64,000 bases of DNA, taken from positions 186,001-250,000 of the forward strand of contig CAVSZA010000048.1 of assembly GCA_963732095.1 (NCBI GenBank). Reading direction: 5' to 3'. The notes below the pieces were generated by a model. It searched no databases, had not been told where the DNA came from, and saw only the letters and a program-made list of their open reading frames with translations. Positions within the stretch are counted from its first letter, which is position 1; the number at the start of each line of letters is the position of its first letter. This DNA is from AP-15 sp963732095 (GTDB lineage Bacteria > Pseudomonadota > Alphaproteobacteria > ATCC43930 > CGMCC-115725). Made by a program: the position numbers and the translations under genes. Of the stretch, positions 26,565 through 35,685 are shown one piece after another.

Positions 26565-27307
26565 TGACCGGGGATCAGGACGGCGCTGAGCACCAGGGGC
26601 GTCTCGCGGACAAGATCGCGCTGGTCACCGGCGCGTCGCGCGGCATCGGCGCGGCGGTGGCCAAGCGCTTCGCAAGCGAGGGCGCGCATCTCGTGCTGAC
26701 AGCACGTACGGTTGGCGGCCTCGAAGAGGTCGACGACGCGGTTCGCGCGGCCGGCGGCAGCGCCACCCTCGTCCCGGTCGACCTGCGCGATTTCGTCAAG
26801 ATCGACGAGCTTGCCGCGAGGCTTCTGGACCGCTGGGGCCGGCTCGACATCCTGGTCGGCAACGCCGCCGAGTTCGGCGTCTTTTCGCCGCTCGGCCACA
26901 TCGATCCCGCGACATGGAAGGAGGTGATCGACCTCAACCTGACCGCGAATTGGCGCCTGATCCGCGCGATGGACCCGCTGCTGCGCGCCGCGCCGGCCGG
27001 CCGCGCCATCTTTGTCACGTCGGGAGTGGCCCACGGCGTCCACCCCTATTGGGGCCCTTACGCAATCAGCAAGGCCGGCCTCGAGATGCTGGTGAAGATC
27101 TATGCCGGCGAAATCACCAAAACGCGTGTGCGCGCCAACCTGATCGATCCCGGCATCGTGCGCACCCGGCTGCGCGCCCGCGCCTTCCCCGGCGAAGATC
27201 CGGCGCGCCTGCCGCCGCCGGAAAGCGTTGCCGACGCCTTCCTCGCTCTCGGCGTACCCGAATGCACCCGTAATGGCGAGATCTTCAGTGCGACGGACCG
27301 TGCTTAG
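26564..27307 (+). CDS. SDR family NAD(P)-dependent oxidoreductase
   Basis: The 247-residue Rossmann enzyme has the nucleotide-binding TGASRGIGAAVAKRF and the NNAG-equivalent VGNAAEFG. The catalytic Tyr-Lys pair is in YAISK, and the catalytic Ser in FVTSGVAHG. SDRs interconvert alcohols and ketones, and this one is closest in feel to the YciK-like group often beside purF in alphaproteobacteria. That placement is from memory of gene order and not proof. The start ATG at 26564 overlaps the MFS stop as TGATG. Confidence 0.85.
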   Translation: MTGDQDGAEHQGRLADKIALVTGASRGIGAAVAKRFASEGAHLVLTARTVGGLEEVDDAVRAAGGSATLVPVDLRDFVKIDELAARLLDRWGRLDILVGNAAEFGVFSPLGHIDPATWKEVIDLNLTANWRLIRAMDPLLRAAPAGRAIFVTSGVAHGVHPYWGPYAISKAGLEMLVKIYAGEITKTRVRANLIDPGIVRTRLRARAFPGEDPARLPPPESVADAFLALGVPECTRNGEIFSATDRA

Positions 27308-27457
27308 CTCGCGTAGGGCTTTTGCCCTTTCGCGGCACCCTCCAGATCGACGTGGGCGCTCGACTTCCCGACTCCGCTAGGCGATCGCTAAGGCTCTCCT
27401 CTCCGCGCCGGATCATGCTACGGTTCGGGACCGGGTCGACCAGCGGAGGCCAGGAGG

Positions 27458-28210
27458 ATGAATCTTCAGGCGGTGCGAGAAGAAGCGATCGAGGCGACGA
27501 CACGCGCATTCTGGGACAAAAACGGCTTTGTCCCCGATGAGGACAGCGACGAGTGGGAGGCGGAGTATCGGCGCCAATTCGAGCAGGCGAAAAGGCGCCA
27601 TGCGACGGGACAGGCGGCCGAGGTCAAACCCAGCCCCGCCGTCAGCGCGCCGTCCGAGGAGGATGGTTGGGCGGTATTGACCGGCGCCGCGACCCAGATC
27701 CGCTGGGCGGCCGCGCTTCGAGCCGACCGGATACGCGAGATCAAGGACCCGGGGATCCGCCACTGGCTCGCCATGACCTGGACCAAGGCGAAGAGCTGGC
27801 TCGACACCCGCGAGATGCCCACGCCCATCTTCCTGCAAAGGATCCAGCCGCATTACGCTGAATACCGCCGACAAACCGACGAACGGGCCCGGGTGCTAGA
27901 GGCCGAGAGGCACGCCAAAACCGCCGCGGCCGAGGCGCTGCAACGCGAGATCGAGGCCGCCGGGATCACGGTCGAGGGCTTGATCGAGCTGATCGATATC
28001 GCCGAACGGCTGCCCGCAGTGCCCATCAAGGGAAAGCTGGCGGAGCTGGAGTTGGATAAGCGGAATCTCCGCGTCTTCGAAACCGCGGATCCGGCAGTTC
28101 TGATGGTGCTCGAAAAGGCGGAGAGCGAGCGCAGCGAATACGGCATCGAGCGCGATGAAGGGCTGGTCGCCGATCTGCGATTGTTCGCCCGAGCAAAGGA
28201 GCTGAAATGA
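27458..28210 (+). CDS. Uncharacterised 250-residue soluble protein
   Basis: I do not recognise this protein. It is hydrophilic, without signal peptide or membrane segments, and rich in Ala, Glu and Arg. Residues 140-175 (EYRRQTDERARVLEAERH) look like a coiled coil. An N-terminal block contains FWDKNGFVPDEDSDEWEAEYRRQF, here described only by its ends at residues 18-42. A mid-region, WLAMTWTKAKSWLDTREMP, is Trp-rich. A good ribosome site (GGCCAGGAGG) precedes the ATG. It overlaps the following cupin gene by four bases, so the two are probably co-expressed. Coding is supported by GC-rich third positions and the overlap, not by homology. Confidence 0.65.
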   Translation: MNLQAVREEAIEATTRAFWDKNGFVPDEDSDEWEAEYRRQFEQAKRRHATGQAAEVKPSPAVSAPSEEDGWAVLTGAATQIRWAAALRADRIREIKDPGIRHWLAMTWTKAKSWLDTREMPTPIFLQRIQPHYAEYRRQTDERARVLEAERHAKTAAAEALQREIEAAGITVEGLIELIDIAERLPAVPIKGKLAELELDKRNLRVFETADPAVLMVLEKAESERSEYGIERDEGLVADLRLFARAKELK

Positions 28211-29412
28211 GCAACCCAGTGTCATCCGTCGGGCCATCTATCGGGCCAAGAGGGGCGATGGAGCGGCTCAATTGCGAGGCAGCAGAGCTTCACATCTGGC
28301 TGCGAACCCAGGCGAACGCCCCGGCGCAACGGCCATGGTTTCGTGAAACCGGGCTGGACGCTGGCGGGCGGATTGCCACCGGCCGGGTCGGTGCGGCGCA
28401 GCTCAAGCCCGTCGCCCATCACTGGCGGTGGAACGAGATCTCGCCTTATCTCGATCGCATTGCCGAGATCGCGCGCGGCGCCGAAATCTCGCCGATCGAA
28501 TTCGCCGAACGCCAGCAATTTCTGCTGACCAATCCCGGGCTCGGCGGGCGCCTGCAAGTCACCAGCACGATGCGCTGTGCGGTATCGATCTACAACCCGG
28601 GCGATGTTGCCCCGGTCCACATCCACACCCCGAATGCCAGCCGCACCATTCTGTCGGACAAAGGTGGCTACACGACGATCGACGGGGAACGCTGCGAGGC
28701 CGCGCGCGGCGATTTGATCCTGACCCCGAACGGCACCTGGCACGATCACGGCAATGACGGCGTACAACCTGTTGTTTGGATCGACGTATTGGACTTCCCG
28801 CTGATGGAGTTTCTCGATTGCGTCTGGCTCGACGAGGCATATCCGGGAAAAACCGACGGCAATGTCCGCGCGCAACGGGTGGTGCGGCCGCCTTCGTATT
28901 CACAGAAGCTCTACGGCCGAGGCGGCTTGGTGCCGCGCTTTGCGCCCCACCAACGCGGTTTCGGACGGGACACGACACCCATGTTCCACTACCGCGGCGC
29001 CGACATCCGAGAAGCGCTCGACGGTCTGCGCCAGGAAGAGGGGGATCCGTACGACGCTCTCAGTGTGAGGTTCGTCAACCCGGCAACCGGAGCATCGCTG
29101 TTTCCGACATTGGATTACGGAGCGCAGCTGCTCCGCCCGGGCGAGGCGACCCGGTCCAAACGAGAGACCGCGAGCACGCTCTATGTCGCGATGGAAGGCG
29201 AGGGGGTCACGGAAATAGCCGGGCAGCGCTTCGAGTGGCGAACCAACGACATCTTCGTGGTGCCCGGGTTTGCGTGGCGCCGCCACGTCAATGACGGCAG
29301 CGCTGATGCGATCCTTTACACGGTGTCCGATGCGCCCTTGCTCGATAAGATCGGTCAGTATCGGGCGCAGGGACGGCTGCCAAACGACACAGTAGCCGAG
29401 CTCGTGCCTTAG
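28207..29412 (+). CDS. Gentisate 1,2-dioxygenase-like bicupin protein
   Basis: The 401-residue protein has two cupin halves in the gentisate / 1-hydroxy-2-naphthoate dioxygenase arrangement. The N-terminal cupin (about 115-185) has PVHIHTPNASRTILS followed by GDLILTPNGTWHDHGN. Its two early His and the late His fit Fe(II) ligands. The C-terminal cupin (about 310-370) has STLYVAMEGEGVTEIAGQRF and NDIFVVPGFAWRRH, which is probably metal-free or structural. Such enzymes cleave the ring of hydroxylated aromatic acids, but the true substrate is unknown. No maleylpyruvate isomerase or hydrolase follows, so a complete gentisate pathway is not shown here. Confidence 0.78.
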   Translation: MSNPVSSVGPSIGPRGAMERLNCEAAELHIWLRTQANAPAQRPWFRETGLDAGGRIATGRVGAAQLKPVAHHWRWNEISPYLDRIAEIARGAEISPIEFAERQQFLLTNPGLGGRLQVTSTMRCAVSIYNPGDVAPVHIHTPNASRTILSDKGGYTTIDGERCEAARGDLILTPNGTWHDHGNDGVQPVVWIDVLDFPLMEFLDCVWLDEAYPGKTDGNVRAQRVVRPPSYSQKLYGRGGLVPRFAPHQRGFGRDTTPMFHYRGADIREALDGLRQEEGDPYDALSVRFVNPATGASLFPTLDYGAQLLRPGEATRSKRETASTLYVAMEGEGVTEIAGQRFEWRTNDIFVVPGFAWRRHVNDGSADAILYTVSDAPLLDKIGQYRAQGRLPNDTVAELVP

Positions 29413-29435
29413 TGTGAACGACGGGGGGTCACGAC

Positions 29436-29663
29436 ATGAGTATTGTCCGCGAGCTTCTCGATGATGCAATTGCGCTGCAAAAAGACGGGCTGAGCCCGAG
29501 CCGGATCGGGCTTGCTCTTACCGACCGCTGGGAGGCGGAGGAGTTGGGTGCCGCGGGGAAGGTAAAGCGGACCCGCTCGGCGTCGGGCGCGATCGAGCTG
29601 CTGTTTCCCGGCGGCGAGAAGATCGTGTGGGACGGAGCAAGCTGGAGTTACATCCCGGTCTAA
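29436..29663 (+). CDS. Small uncharacterised protein (75 residues)
   Basis: A short frame starts MSIVRELLDDAIALQKDG and ends GASWSYIPV. The N-terminal half looks helical, and the C-terminal half is beta-like with a Gly/Trp pattern (LLFPGGEKIVWDGASW). I know no family. It lies 24 bases after the cupin gene and one base before the DUF3108 ATG, with a plausible ACGACATG start context. The tight packing supports a real gene. Confidence 0.5.
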   Translation: MSIVRELLDDAIALQKDGLSPSRIGLALTDRWEAEELGAAGKVKRTRSASGAIELLFPGGEKIVWDGASWSYIPV

Positions 29664-29664
29664 G

Positions 29665-30489
29665 ATGGTGCTGCGCTGTTGGCGGAAAGCTTGGGCACGC
29701 CGCGGCCCTGCCACCGTCCTCCTACTCGTGGCGGTGATAGCTGGCCCGGCGCCCGCCGAAGACATCGTCGCAAATTACAGCGCGCTTTGGGCGGGCGTTC
29801 CTGCGGCGAATATCCGCCTGACCTTGCACGATGCCCGCATCGGGCGCGATGGCAGTGCCGAGTATCACGACGAGATCGAAATCACGACCCTAGGGCTGCC
29901 CCACCTGCTCTCCCGGTTTCGCGCGACCGCCTCGGCTGAGGGGCGCCTTGGCGCGGATCGGGCAGCGGAGCCGTCGCGTTATCTGGCGGCCTATGACCTG
30001 CGCAAGCGACATGACAGGCGGGTCAGCATGCTCTTCGTGCGCCGTTCCGGCGCGACGGTCGCCGAGCGAGGTCTCGATGACACCAGCCGCAAGCCCCCGC
30101 TGGCCGAGGCGTTCCGCAAGAATTCGGTCGATCCGCTGTCCGCCTTCGAACGCATCCGCGAGGCGCTGCGCACGGCCGAGCCCGGCCGCAGGTTTACGAT
30201 CCCGGTCTATGACGGGGCGCGGCGCTTCGATATCGTCGGGGAGGTCCTGCCGAGGAACAGCTCGGCCGACGGCACATTGCGGGCCGCACTGACGTTGCGT
30301 CCGATCGCCGGCTTCCGCGGTGAAACCAGCGAAGACGGCGACCCCGACGACGCGCCGCGCAAAGTGGAGCTGACCGTGACCGATGATGCCAGACTGCTGC
30401 CCCTGTCGATCACGGTACCGGTTTTCCTCATGCCGCTGGTGATCCGGTTCGAGGAACTCTGCCCAACCGCTCGGTCTTGCTCGAAATAG
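29665..30489 (+). CDS. DUF3108 domain-containing exported protein
   Basis: The 274-residue protein has a basic N terminus and a hydrophobic core (ATVLLLVAVIAGPAPAED) that fits a Sec signal peptide. A beta-rich region follows, characteristic of DUF3108: VANYSALWAGVPAANIRLTL, EITTLGLPHLLSRFRATASA and RVSMLFVRRSG. Such proteins are periplasmic or outer-membrane-associated and have no assigned activity. It follows the 75-residue gene by one base and precedes an M17 peptidase by 48 bases. Confidence 0.75.
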   Translation: MVLRCWRKAWARRGPATVLLLVAVIAGPAPAEDIVANYSALWAGVPAANIRLTLHDARIGRDGSAEYHDEIEITTLGLPHLLSRFRATASAEGRLGADRAAEPSRYLAAYDLRKRHDRRVSMLFVRRSGATVAERGLDDTSRKPPLAEAFRKNSVDPLSAFERIREALRTAEPGRRFTIPVYDGARRFDIVGEVLPRNSSADGTLRAALTLRPIAGFRGETSEDGDPDDAPRKVELTVTDDARLLPLSITVPVFLMPLVIRFEELCPTARSCSK

Positions 30490-30537
30490 GATGGCCGGCC
30501 ATTCTGCGGGTCATCACGAAGTCACGAGAGCGCGGAC

Positions 30538-31923
30538 ATGGCCTTTTCACTGATCGACGAAACCGAGGGCGCGGTTCCGATCGCCGCTCTGACCAAGACG
30601 GAATTCCCGGCCTGGCGCGAAAAGGCGCCGGAGCGCGAGCGCAACTGGATGGCATCAATCGGCTTTTCTGCTGAGGCGGGAAAGCATGCGCTGCTTCCCG
30701 GGGAGAGCGGCAAGCTCGCAAGGGTGCTCGTCGGGCTCGGCGACGGGGCCGATGCCGAGGGGCGGATCTGGGCGCTCGCCGGGCTGCCGATGGCGCTGCC
30801 AGAGGCGAGCTATCGGCTCGCTGCGGTTCCCGGCGGCGCCGACCCGACGAGCCTCGCGCTTGGTTGGGCGCTCGCGACCTATGCCTTTGCGCGCTACAGC
30901 GCGAAACCCCGGCCCGCCGCCGCCCTGGTCTGGCCCGAGGATGCCGATCGCGGCCGCGTCGAGCGGCTCGCAGCGGCGGTTTTTCTCGCTCGCGATCTTG
31001 CCAACACACCGGCGGGAGACCTCGGCCCCGAGGAGCTCGCCGGTGAAGCGGTGCGCGTTGCCAAGGCCGCCGGCGCCCGTCATCGTGTCATCGTCGGCGA
31101 CGAATTGCTCGCCGAGAATTACCCGACCATCCATGCCGTCGGCCGTGCGAGCGCGCGCCCACCGCGGCTTGTCGACATCGTCTGGGGCGACCCGGCGACG
31201 CCGAAAGTGACGCTGGTCGGCAAGGGAGTGTGCTTCGACAGCGGCGGACTCGACCTGAAGAGCGCCTCCGGTATGCGGCTGATGAAGAAGGACATGGCGG
31301 GCGCCGCGATCGTGCTGGGGCTCGCTCAGGCGATCATGGACGCCGGGCTGCCGGTGCGCCTGCGGGTGCTGTTACCCTGCGTCGAGAACGCGGTCTCCGG
31401 CAATGCGATGCGCCCCCTTGACATTGTGCGCACCCGAAAGGGGCTGACCGTCGAGATCGGCAACACCGATGCGGAGGGACGCCTCATCCTGTGCGACGCG
31501 CTGGCTGAGGCCTCGACCGAAAAGCCGGAATTACTGATCGACATGGCGACGCTGACCGGGGCGGCGCGGGTTGCGCTCGGCCCCGAATTGGCGGCATTGT
31601 TCTGCAACGACGAGACGCTTGCCCAGGGCCTGCTCGATGCCGCCACGGCCGAGGAAGACCCGATGTGGCGGATGCCGCTGTGGCGGCCCTATCGCAAGAT
31701 GATCGACAGCAAGATTGCCGACATCAACAACGTCTCGGAATCGCCGCATGCCGGCGCCATCACCGCCGCGCTTTACCTGCAGGAGTTCGTCGAGCCCCAA
31801 ATCCCTTGGGCTCATCTCGACGTGATGGCGTGGAACCCGCGGAGCCGCCCCGGCCGCCCCGAAGGCGCCGAAGCCACCGCGCTGCGCGCGCTCTACACCC
31901 ACATCGCCGGGCGTTTCGGCTAG
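30538..31923 (+). CDS. Second M17-family metallopeptidase (leucyl aminopeptidase-like)
   Basis: The 461-residue protein keeps the full M17 active site: K229 and D234 in VGKGVCFDSGGLDLKS, K241, D252 in MKKDMAGAA, and D311, E313 and R315 in NTDAEGRLILCDAL. The N-terminal domain is shorter and different from PepA (residues 1-150), as in the alphaproteobacterial 'leucyl aminopeptidase family' group. It should therefore be an active dinuclear-metal aminopeptidase, with specificity set by the divergent N-terminal domain. It is a paralogue of the gene at 7112 and clearly not a recent duplicate. Confidence 0.9.
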   Translation: MAFSLIDETEGAVPIAALTKTEFPAWREKAPERERNWMASIGFSAEAGKHALLPGESGKLARVLVGLGDGADAEGRIWALAGLPMALPEASYRLAAVPGGADPTSLALGWALATYAFARYSAKPRPAAALVWPEDADRGRVERLAAAVFLARDLANTPAGDLGPEELAGEAVRVAKAAGARHRVIVGDELLAENYPTIHAVGRASARPPRLVDIVWGDPATPKVTLVGKGVCFDSGGLDLKSASGMRLMKKDMAGAAIVLGLAQAIMDAGLPVRLRVLLPCVENAVSGNAMRPLDIVRTRKGLTVEIGNTDAEGRLILCDALAEASTEKPELLIDMATLTGAARVALGPELAALFCNDETLAQGLLDAATAEEDPMWRMPLWRPYRKMIDSKIADINNVSESPHAGAITAALYLQEFVEPQIPWAHLDVMAWNPRSRPGRPEGAEATALRALYTHIAGRFG

Positions 31924-31955
31924 CAACATTTCCCTGCCGCGCAGGAAATTAGATC

Positions 31956-32798
31956 ATGCCGACATTGGATTCTCAGGTTCACGCCTACGAGCGCAACCAC
32001 CCGGGACGCCCCTGGGCCGGCGTACTTCACGGCCCGGCGGAGGTTACCGGCGACCAGATGGTGGCGGCGATGGACGCCGTCGGTGTCGACGGCGCCGTGC
32101 TGGTGTCGCCGTTTGCCATGTATCGCTACGACGCCAGCTATGCCCTTCAAGTTTATGCGGCGCATCCCAGCCGGTTCAGGCTGGTGAAACCGGTCGACCC
32201 GACCGATCCCGGAGTGGCCGACACAATCGCCGACTGGGCGGCTGCCGATGGCACGGTCGGCATTCGGATCATGCTGCGAGACGAGGTTTCAGCCGATCCC
32301 GCCGACCCCGGCCTCAACCGGGTTCTGACCGCCGCGGCCCAACATTCCCTGCCGGTCAACCTGTTGTGTTGGGAACGCCTGGAGCAGGCCGCACAACTCG
32401 CAGCACGAAACCCCAACACGCGGCTGGTGATCGACCACCTCGGGTTGCAGCAGCCGTTCGAGCCGCCGCCGCCGGCGGAGCCGTTCGCCGATCTGCCGAA
32501 GGTGTTGGCGCTGGCCGCCCGCGACAACATCGCGATCAAGATCAGCGGTGCGTGCACGTTGTCGCACGAACCATTCCCCTACAAAGACATCTGGGATCCC
32601 CTCGGCCGCATATTTGACGCCTTTGGCTTCGATCGCTGCATGTGGGGCACCGACTGGACGCGCGCGGTCGCATTGTTGACCTACGGGCAGGGGGTCGAGG
32701 CATTTCGCGTCACCGACCGCCTGTCCGATGGCGACCGGGCCATGCTTATGGGTGAGACGCTTCAGCGGGTCTATAACTGGTTACCGCCGCAAGCCTGA
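31956..32798 (+). CDS. Amidohydrolase-2 family metal-dependent hydrolase
   Basis: The 280-residue TIM-barrel protein starts MPTLDSQVHAYERNHPGRPW. The usual HxH is replaced by QVH, a variant common in this subgroup. Later active-site elements are VIDHLGLQ (His), IKISGACTLS (Lys/Ser region) and MWGTDWTR (the conserved Asp). Relatives include 2-pyrone-4,6-dicarboxylate lactonase and other lactone or decarboxylating enzymes of aromatic degradation. It heads a close-packed run of five same-strand genes (amidohydrolase, serine hydrolase, two SDRs, then DUF385 after a gap), which suggests a catabolic unit. Confidence 0.8.
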   Translation: MPTLDSQVHAYERNHPGRPWAGVLHGPAEVTGDQMVAAMDAVGVDGAVLVSPFAMYRYDASYALQVYAAHPSRFRLVKPVDPTDPGVADTIADWAAADGTVGIRIMLRDEVSADPADPGLNRVLTAAAQHSLPVNLLCWERLEQAAQLAARNPNTRLVIDHLGLQQPFEPPPPAEPFADLPKVLALAARDNIAIKISGACTLSHEPFPYKDIWDPLGRIFDAFGFDRCMWGTDWTRAVALLTYGQGVEAFRVTDRLSDGDRAMLMGETLQRVYNWLPPQA

Positions 32799-32807
32799 AG
32801 GAGGATT

Positions 32808-34064
32808 TTGATGATGCCCGAAACGGTAGGCATGTCGTCGGCGAGGCTGGCGCGACTGGACGAAGTCATGAAGCGCCGCTATGTCGACGGCGGCTATCTG
32901 CCCGGCCTGCTGACCTACGTCTATCGCAAGGGCCATCTCGTCCATACCGCCCTTTGCGGCCAGATGGACATCGAGCGCGACAAGCCGATGCGCGAGGACG
33001 CGATCTTCCGCATCTACTCGATGAGCAAGCCGATCACCGCGGTCGCCTTGATGATGCTGGTCGAAGAGGGGCTGATCGGCCTCGACGAGGCGATCCACAG
33101 CCACATTCCTGCGTGGAAGGACCTCGGCGTATACGCCAGCGGCATGCCGTCGCTGCTGCCAGACGCGCCGCCGAGCTTTATCACGACACCCACCTTGCAG
33201 CCGATGAAGGTCATCGACCTCGCGACCCACACCTCAGGCCTCACCTACGGCTTCATGATGCGCAGCGCCGTCGATGCCGCCTATCGCAAGGCCAAAGTGG
33301 CCGACCGTCAGACCCCCGGCGGATTGCCGGAGATGATCGACCAGCTGGCAAAAATCCCGCTGGATTTCTCGCCAGGAACAGCCTGGAACTATTCGGTGGC
33401 GATCGACGTCTTGGGCTATCTCGTCGAAAAGCTGTCCGGCGTCAGTTTCGGCGAGTTCCTGCGCAAGCGGCTGTTCGAGCCGCTCGGCATGAGCGACACC
33501 GCGTTCTGGGTGCCGCCGGACAAGACCGAGCGTTTCACCTCCTGCTATCAGCCCGAGGGCAAGGGTCCCGGGTTGAAATTGCAGGATGACGCGCGGGAGA
33601 GCACCTATGCGACCCCGCCGCGTTTGGAATCGGGCGGCGGCGGCCTGGTCTCCACAGCGCAGGATTATCTGCGCTTCTGCCGGATGATGCTGAACGGCGG
33701 CACCCTCGACGGGGTGCAGATTCTCAGCCCCAAAACGGTTGCGCTGTTCAGCCTCAACTACCTGCCCGACGGCCGCGAAATTGCCGATATGGCACTCCCC
33801 GGGATGTTCAGCGAATCCGGCTATGCCGGGGTCGGCTTTTCGCTTGGCTGCGGGGTCAACGTAAACGTCGCCAAAACCCGCCTGCCGGGCTCGCTCGGCG
33901 AATATTTCTGGGGCGGCGCGGCCGCGACCGCCTTCTGGATCGATCCCAAGGAAGAGCTGACGGTCGTGTTCATGACCCAGGTGATCGGCAGCGAGGCGCG
34001 CCTGACCTTGCGCCGGGACTTGCGCACCCTGGTCTACTCGGCGATGACCGAGTTGTTCGCGTAA
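32808..34064 (+). CDS. Serine hydrolase, class C beta-lactamase / EstB esterase type
   Basis: The 418-residue protein has the Ser-x-x-Lys motif S71-M-S-K74 in FRIYSMSKPITAVALMML. The Tyr motif is in GTAWNYSVAIDVLGYLVEKL, and a C-terminal segment (FWGGAAATAFWID) stands where the third motif lies. There is no signal peptide, so it is likely cytosolic, as for EstB-type esterases rather than beta-lactamases. The substrate is unknown. It begins ten bases after the amidohydrolase stop and ends about ten bases before an SDR. Confidence 0.85.
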   Translation: MMMPETVGMSSARLARLDEVMKRRYVDGGYLPGLLTYVYRKGHLVHTALCGQMDIERDKPMREDAIFRIYSMSKPITAVALMMLVEEGLIGLDEAIHSHIPAWKDLGVYASGMPSLLPDAPPSFITTPTLQPMKVIDLATHTSGLTYGFMMRSAVDAAYRKAKVADRQTPGGLPEMIDQLAKIPLDFSPGTAWNYSVAIDVLGYLVEKLSGVSFGEFLRKRLFEPLGMSDTAFWVPPDKTERFTSCYQPEGKGPGLKLQDDARESTYATPPRLESGGGGLVSTAQDYLRFCRMMLNGGTLDGVQILSPKTVALFSLNYLPDGREIADMALPGMFSESGYAGVGFSLGCGVNVNVAKTRLPGSLGEYFWGGAAATAFWIDPKEELTVVFMTQVIGSEARLTLRRDLRTLVYSAMTELFA

Positions 34065-34074
34065 GGAGAAGGTG

Positions 34075-34827
34075 ATGGACCTCAGGGGTGCGGTCGCGCT
34101 GGTGACGGGCGGCAATGGCGGGCTCGGGCAACGCATCTGTCACGCGCTGGCGAAGGAGGGCGTGCACATCGCCGTCATGTATGCCCAGAGCCGCGACCAG
34201 GCTGAAGGTGTCGCCCGCGAATTGACATCGAGACATCAGGTCAACGCCGCGGCCTTCGCGTGCGACATTACGGATGGCGCCGCCGTGGAGCAGGTAGTCG
34301 GCGACGTGACCAAGCGTTTCGGCAATATCGACATACTCGTCAACGACGCCGCCTACAACAAAGCGATCCCGTTCCCCGACCTCGACGGTATGACGATGGA
34401 GGAGTGGGACAAGATCATCGCGATCAACCTGACCGGGCCGATGCGCCTGATGAAGGCGGTGGCGCCGGTCATGAAGGCGCAGGGCCGGGGCCGCATCGTC
34501 AATATCTCATCCGTGGCGGGGGTCGGGCCGACCGGCTCGTCGATCGCCTACGCCGTGTCGAAGGCCGGCCTCATCCATCTGACGCGCTGCATGGCGGTGG
34601 CATTGGCCCCCGAGACACTGGTCAACTGCGTGGCGCCGGGCCTTTTGGAGGGAACGCGGGCGACGGCCAATCTGCGGCCCGAGTTTGTCGAGCGCTCCGC
34701 ATCAACCTCGCTTCTGAAGAAGCCCGCCGACAAAGACGACTGCGCCGACATGGTGGTCACGATGTGTCGCACCGAGACGATGACCGGCCAGACGGTTGTC
34801 ATCGACTCCGGCCGCTATTTTCATTGA
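34075..34827 (+). CDS. SDR family oxidoreductase (3-oxoacyl-ACP reductase-like)
   Basis: The 250-residue Rossmann protein has TGGNGGLGQRICHAL as its cofactor loop, NDAAYNKAIPF at the NNAG position, SSVAGVG with the catalytic Ser, and YAVSK with Tyr and Lys. The start ATG at 34075 has AAGGAG six bases upstream; a GTG one codon earlier is less likely. FabG-like SDRs reduce or oxidise diverse carbonyls. Its position in the run of hydrolases suggests a catabolic alcohol dehydrogenase, but that is inference. Confidence 0.85.
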   Translation: MDLRGAVALVTGGNGGLGQRICHALAKEGVHIAVMYAQSRDQAEGVARELTSRHQVNAAAFACDITDGAAVEQVVGDVTKRFGNIDILVNDAAYNKAIPFPDLDGMTMEEWDKIIAINLTGPMRLMKAVAPVMKAQGRGRIVNISSVAGVGPTGSSIAYAVSKAGLIHLTRCMAVALAPETLVNCVAPGLLEGTRATANLRPEFVERSASTSLLKKPADKDDCADMVVTMCRTETMTGQTVVIDSGRYFH

Positions 34828-34848
34828 GGATCCGAAAGGCCGTCGCGA

Positions 34849-35685
34849 ATGATCGACATTTCCGGCAAGACCGCCATCGTCACCGGTGCCGCCTCCGGCA
34901 TCGGCCTCGGCGTTGCGACCGCGCTCGCGGAAGCCGGTGCGAACGTCGTCATGGCCGATATCCAGAAAGATTTGGTCGAGCGGACGGCTCATGGCCTCTC
35001 CGGCACCAACAAACGAGTCATGCCGGTGCGGATCGACGTCACGCAGGAGCAATCCGTGCTCGACGCCCTCGCGGAAGCCGAGCGCAATTTCGGCAAGCTC
35101 CACATCGCGTGCAACAATGCCGGCGTGCCGATGCACGGAACCAGACTGGTCGACGTGCCGCGCGGCGATTGGGAATTCGTGATCGGCGTGAACATCTGGG
35201 GCGTCATCCACGGCATCCGCCACTTCCTCCCCGCGATACTGCGGCACGGGGAAGAAGGGCATATCGTCAACACCGCCTCGGTCGCCGGCTTCCAGAACCG
35301 CCGCGGCACCCGCCAGGGGCCGTATTCGATGAGCAAATACGCCGTCCTGTCATTGTCCGAAGCATTGGAGCACGAGCTGGAAGGCACCAATGTCGGCGTC
35401 TCGGTGCTATGCCCGGGTCCGATCGCCACGAACATCGCCCGTGGCGCCCGCAACCGCCCGGACCATATGGGCGGACCGCAAATCCGCGCCAATGAGGAAG
35501 CGGTCCTCGCCGAACGCCTCGCCACGACAGGTCTCGATCCGAAGAGGGTTGGCGAACGCGTGGTCGACGCGATCCGTACCAAAACCTTCTACGCCTTTGT
35601 CAGCGCCGTCCCCGCCGAAATCATCAAGGCCCGCCACCGCCGCATCGAAGAGGCGCTGAACAGCCCGTGGGTTACCCATTACTGA
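34849..35685 (+). CDS. SDR family oxidoreductase
   Basis: The 278-residue protein opens MIDISGKTAIVTGAASGIGLGVATALAEAG, seen here as the classical TGxxxGIG loop at residues 12-19. NNAGVPMHG, TASVAGFQ and YSMSKYAVLSLSEAL supply the structural Asn, catalytic Ser and Tyr-Lys. The C-terminal 60 residues are longer than in FabG and resemble SDRs of steroid or terpenoid metabolism, without certainty. It ends the tight run that began at 31956. The next 784 bases have no convincing gene. Confidence 0.85.
   Translation: MIDISGKTAIVTGAASGIGLGVATALAEAGANVVMADIQKDLVERTAHGLSGTNKRVMPVRIDVTQEQSVLDALAEAERNFGKLHIACNNAGVPMHGTRLVDVPRGDWEFVIGVNIWGVIHGIRHFLPAILRHGEEGHIVNTASVAGFQNRRGTRQGPYSMSKYAVLSLSEALEHELEGTNVGVSVLCPGPIATNIARGARNRPDHMGGPQIRANEEAVLAERLATTGLDPKRVGERVVDAIRTKTFYAFVSAVPAEIIKARHRRIEEALNSPWVTHY

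Noticed and set aside
27308..27345. Terminator after the SDR gene (agggcttttgccct)
   Set aside because: The stem is only five pairs and no T-run follows, so I did not list it as a terminator.
34260..35495. A 411-codon frame overlapping both SDR genes
   Set aside because: It crosses the boundary of two clear SDRs and has no domain character.
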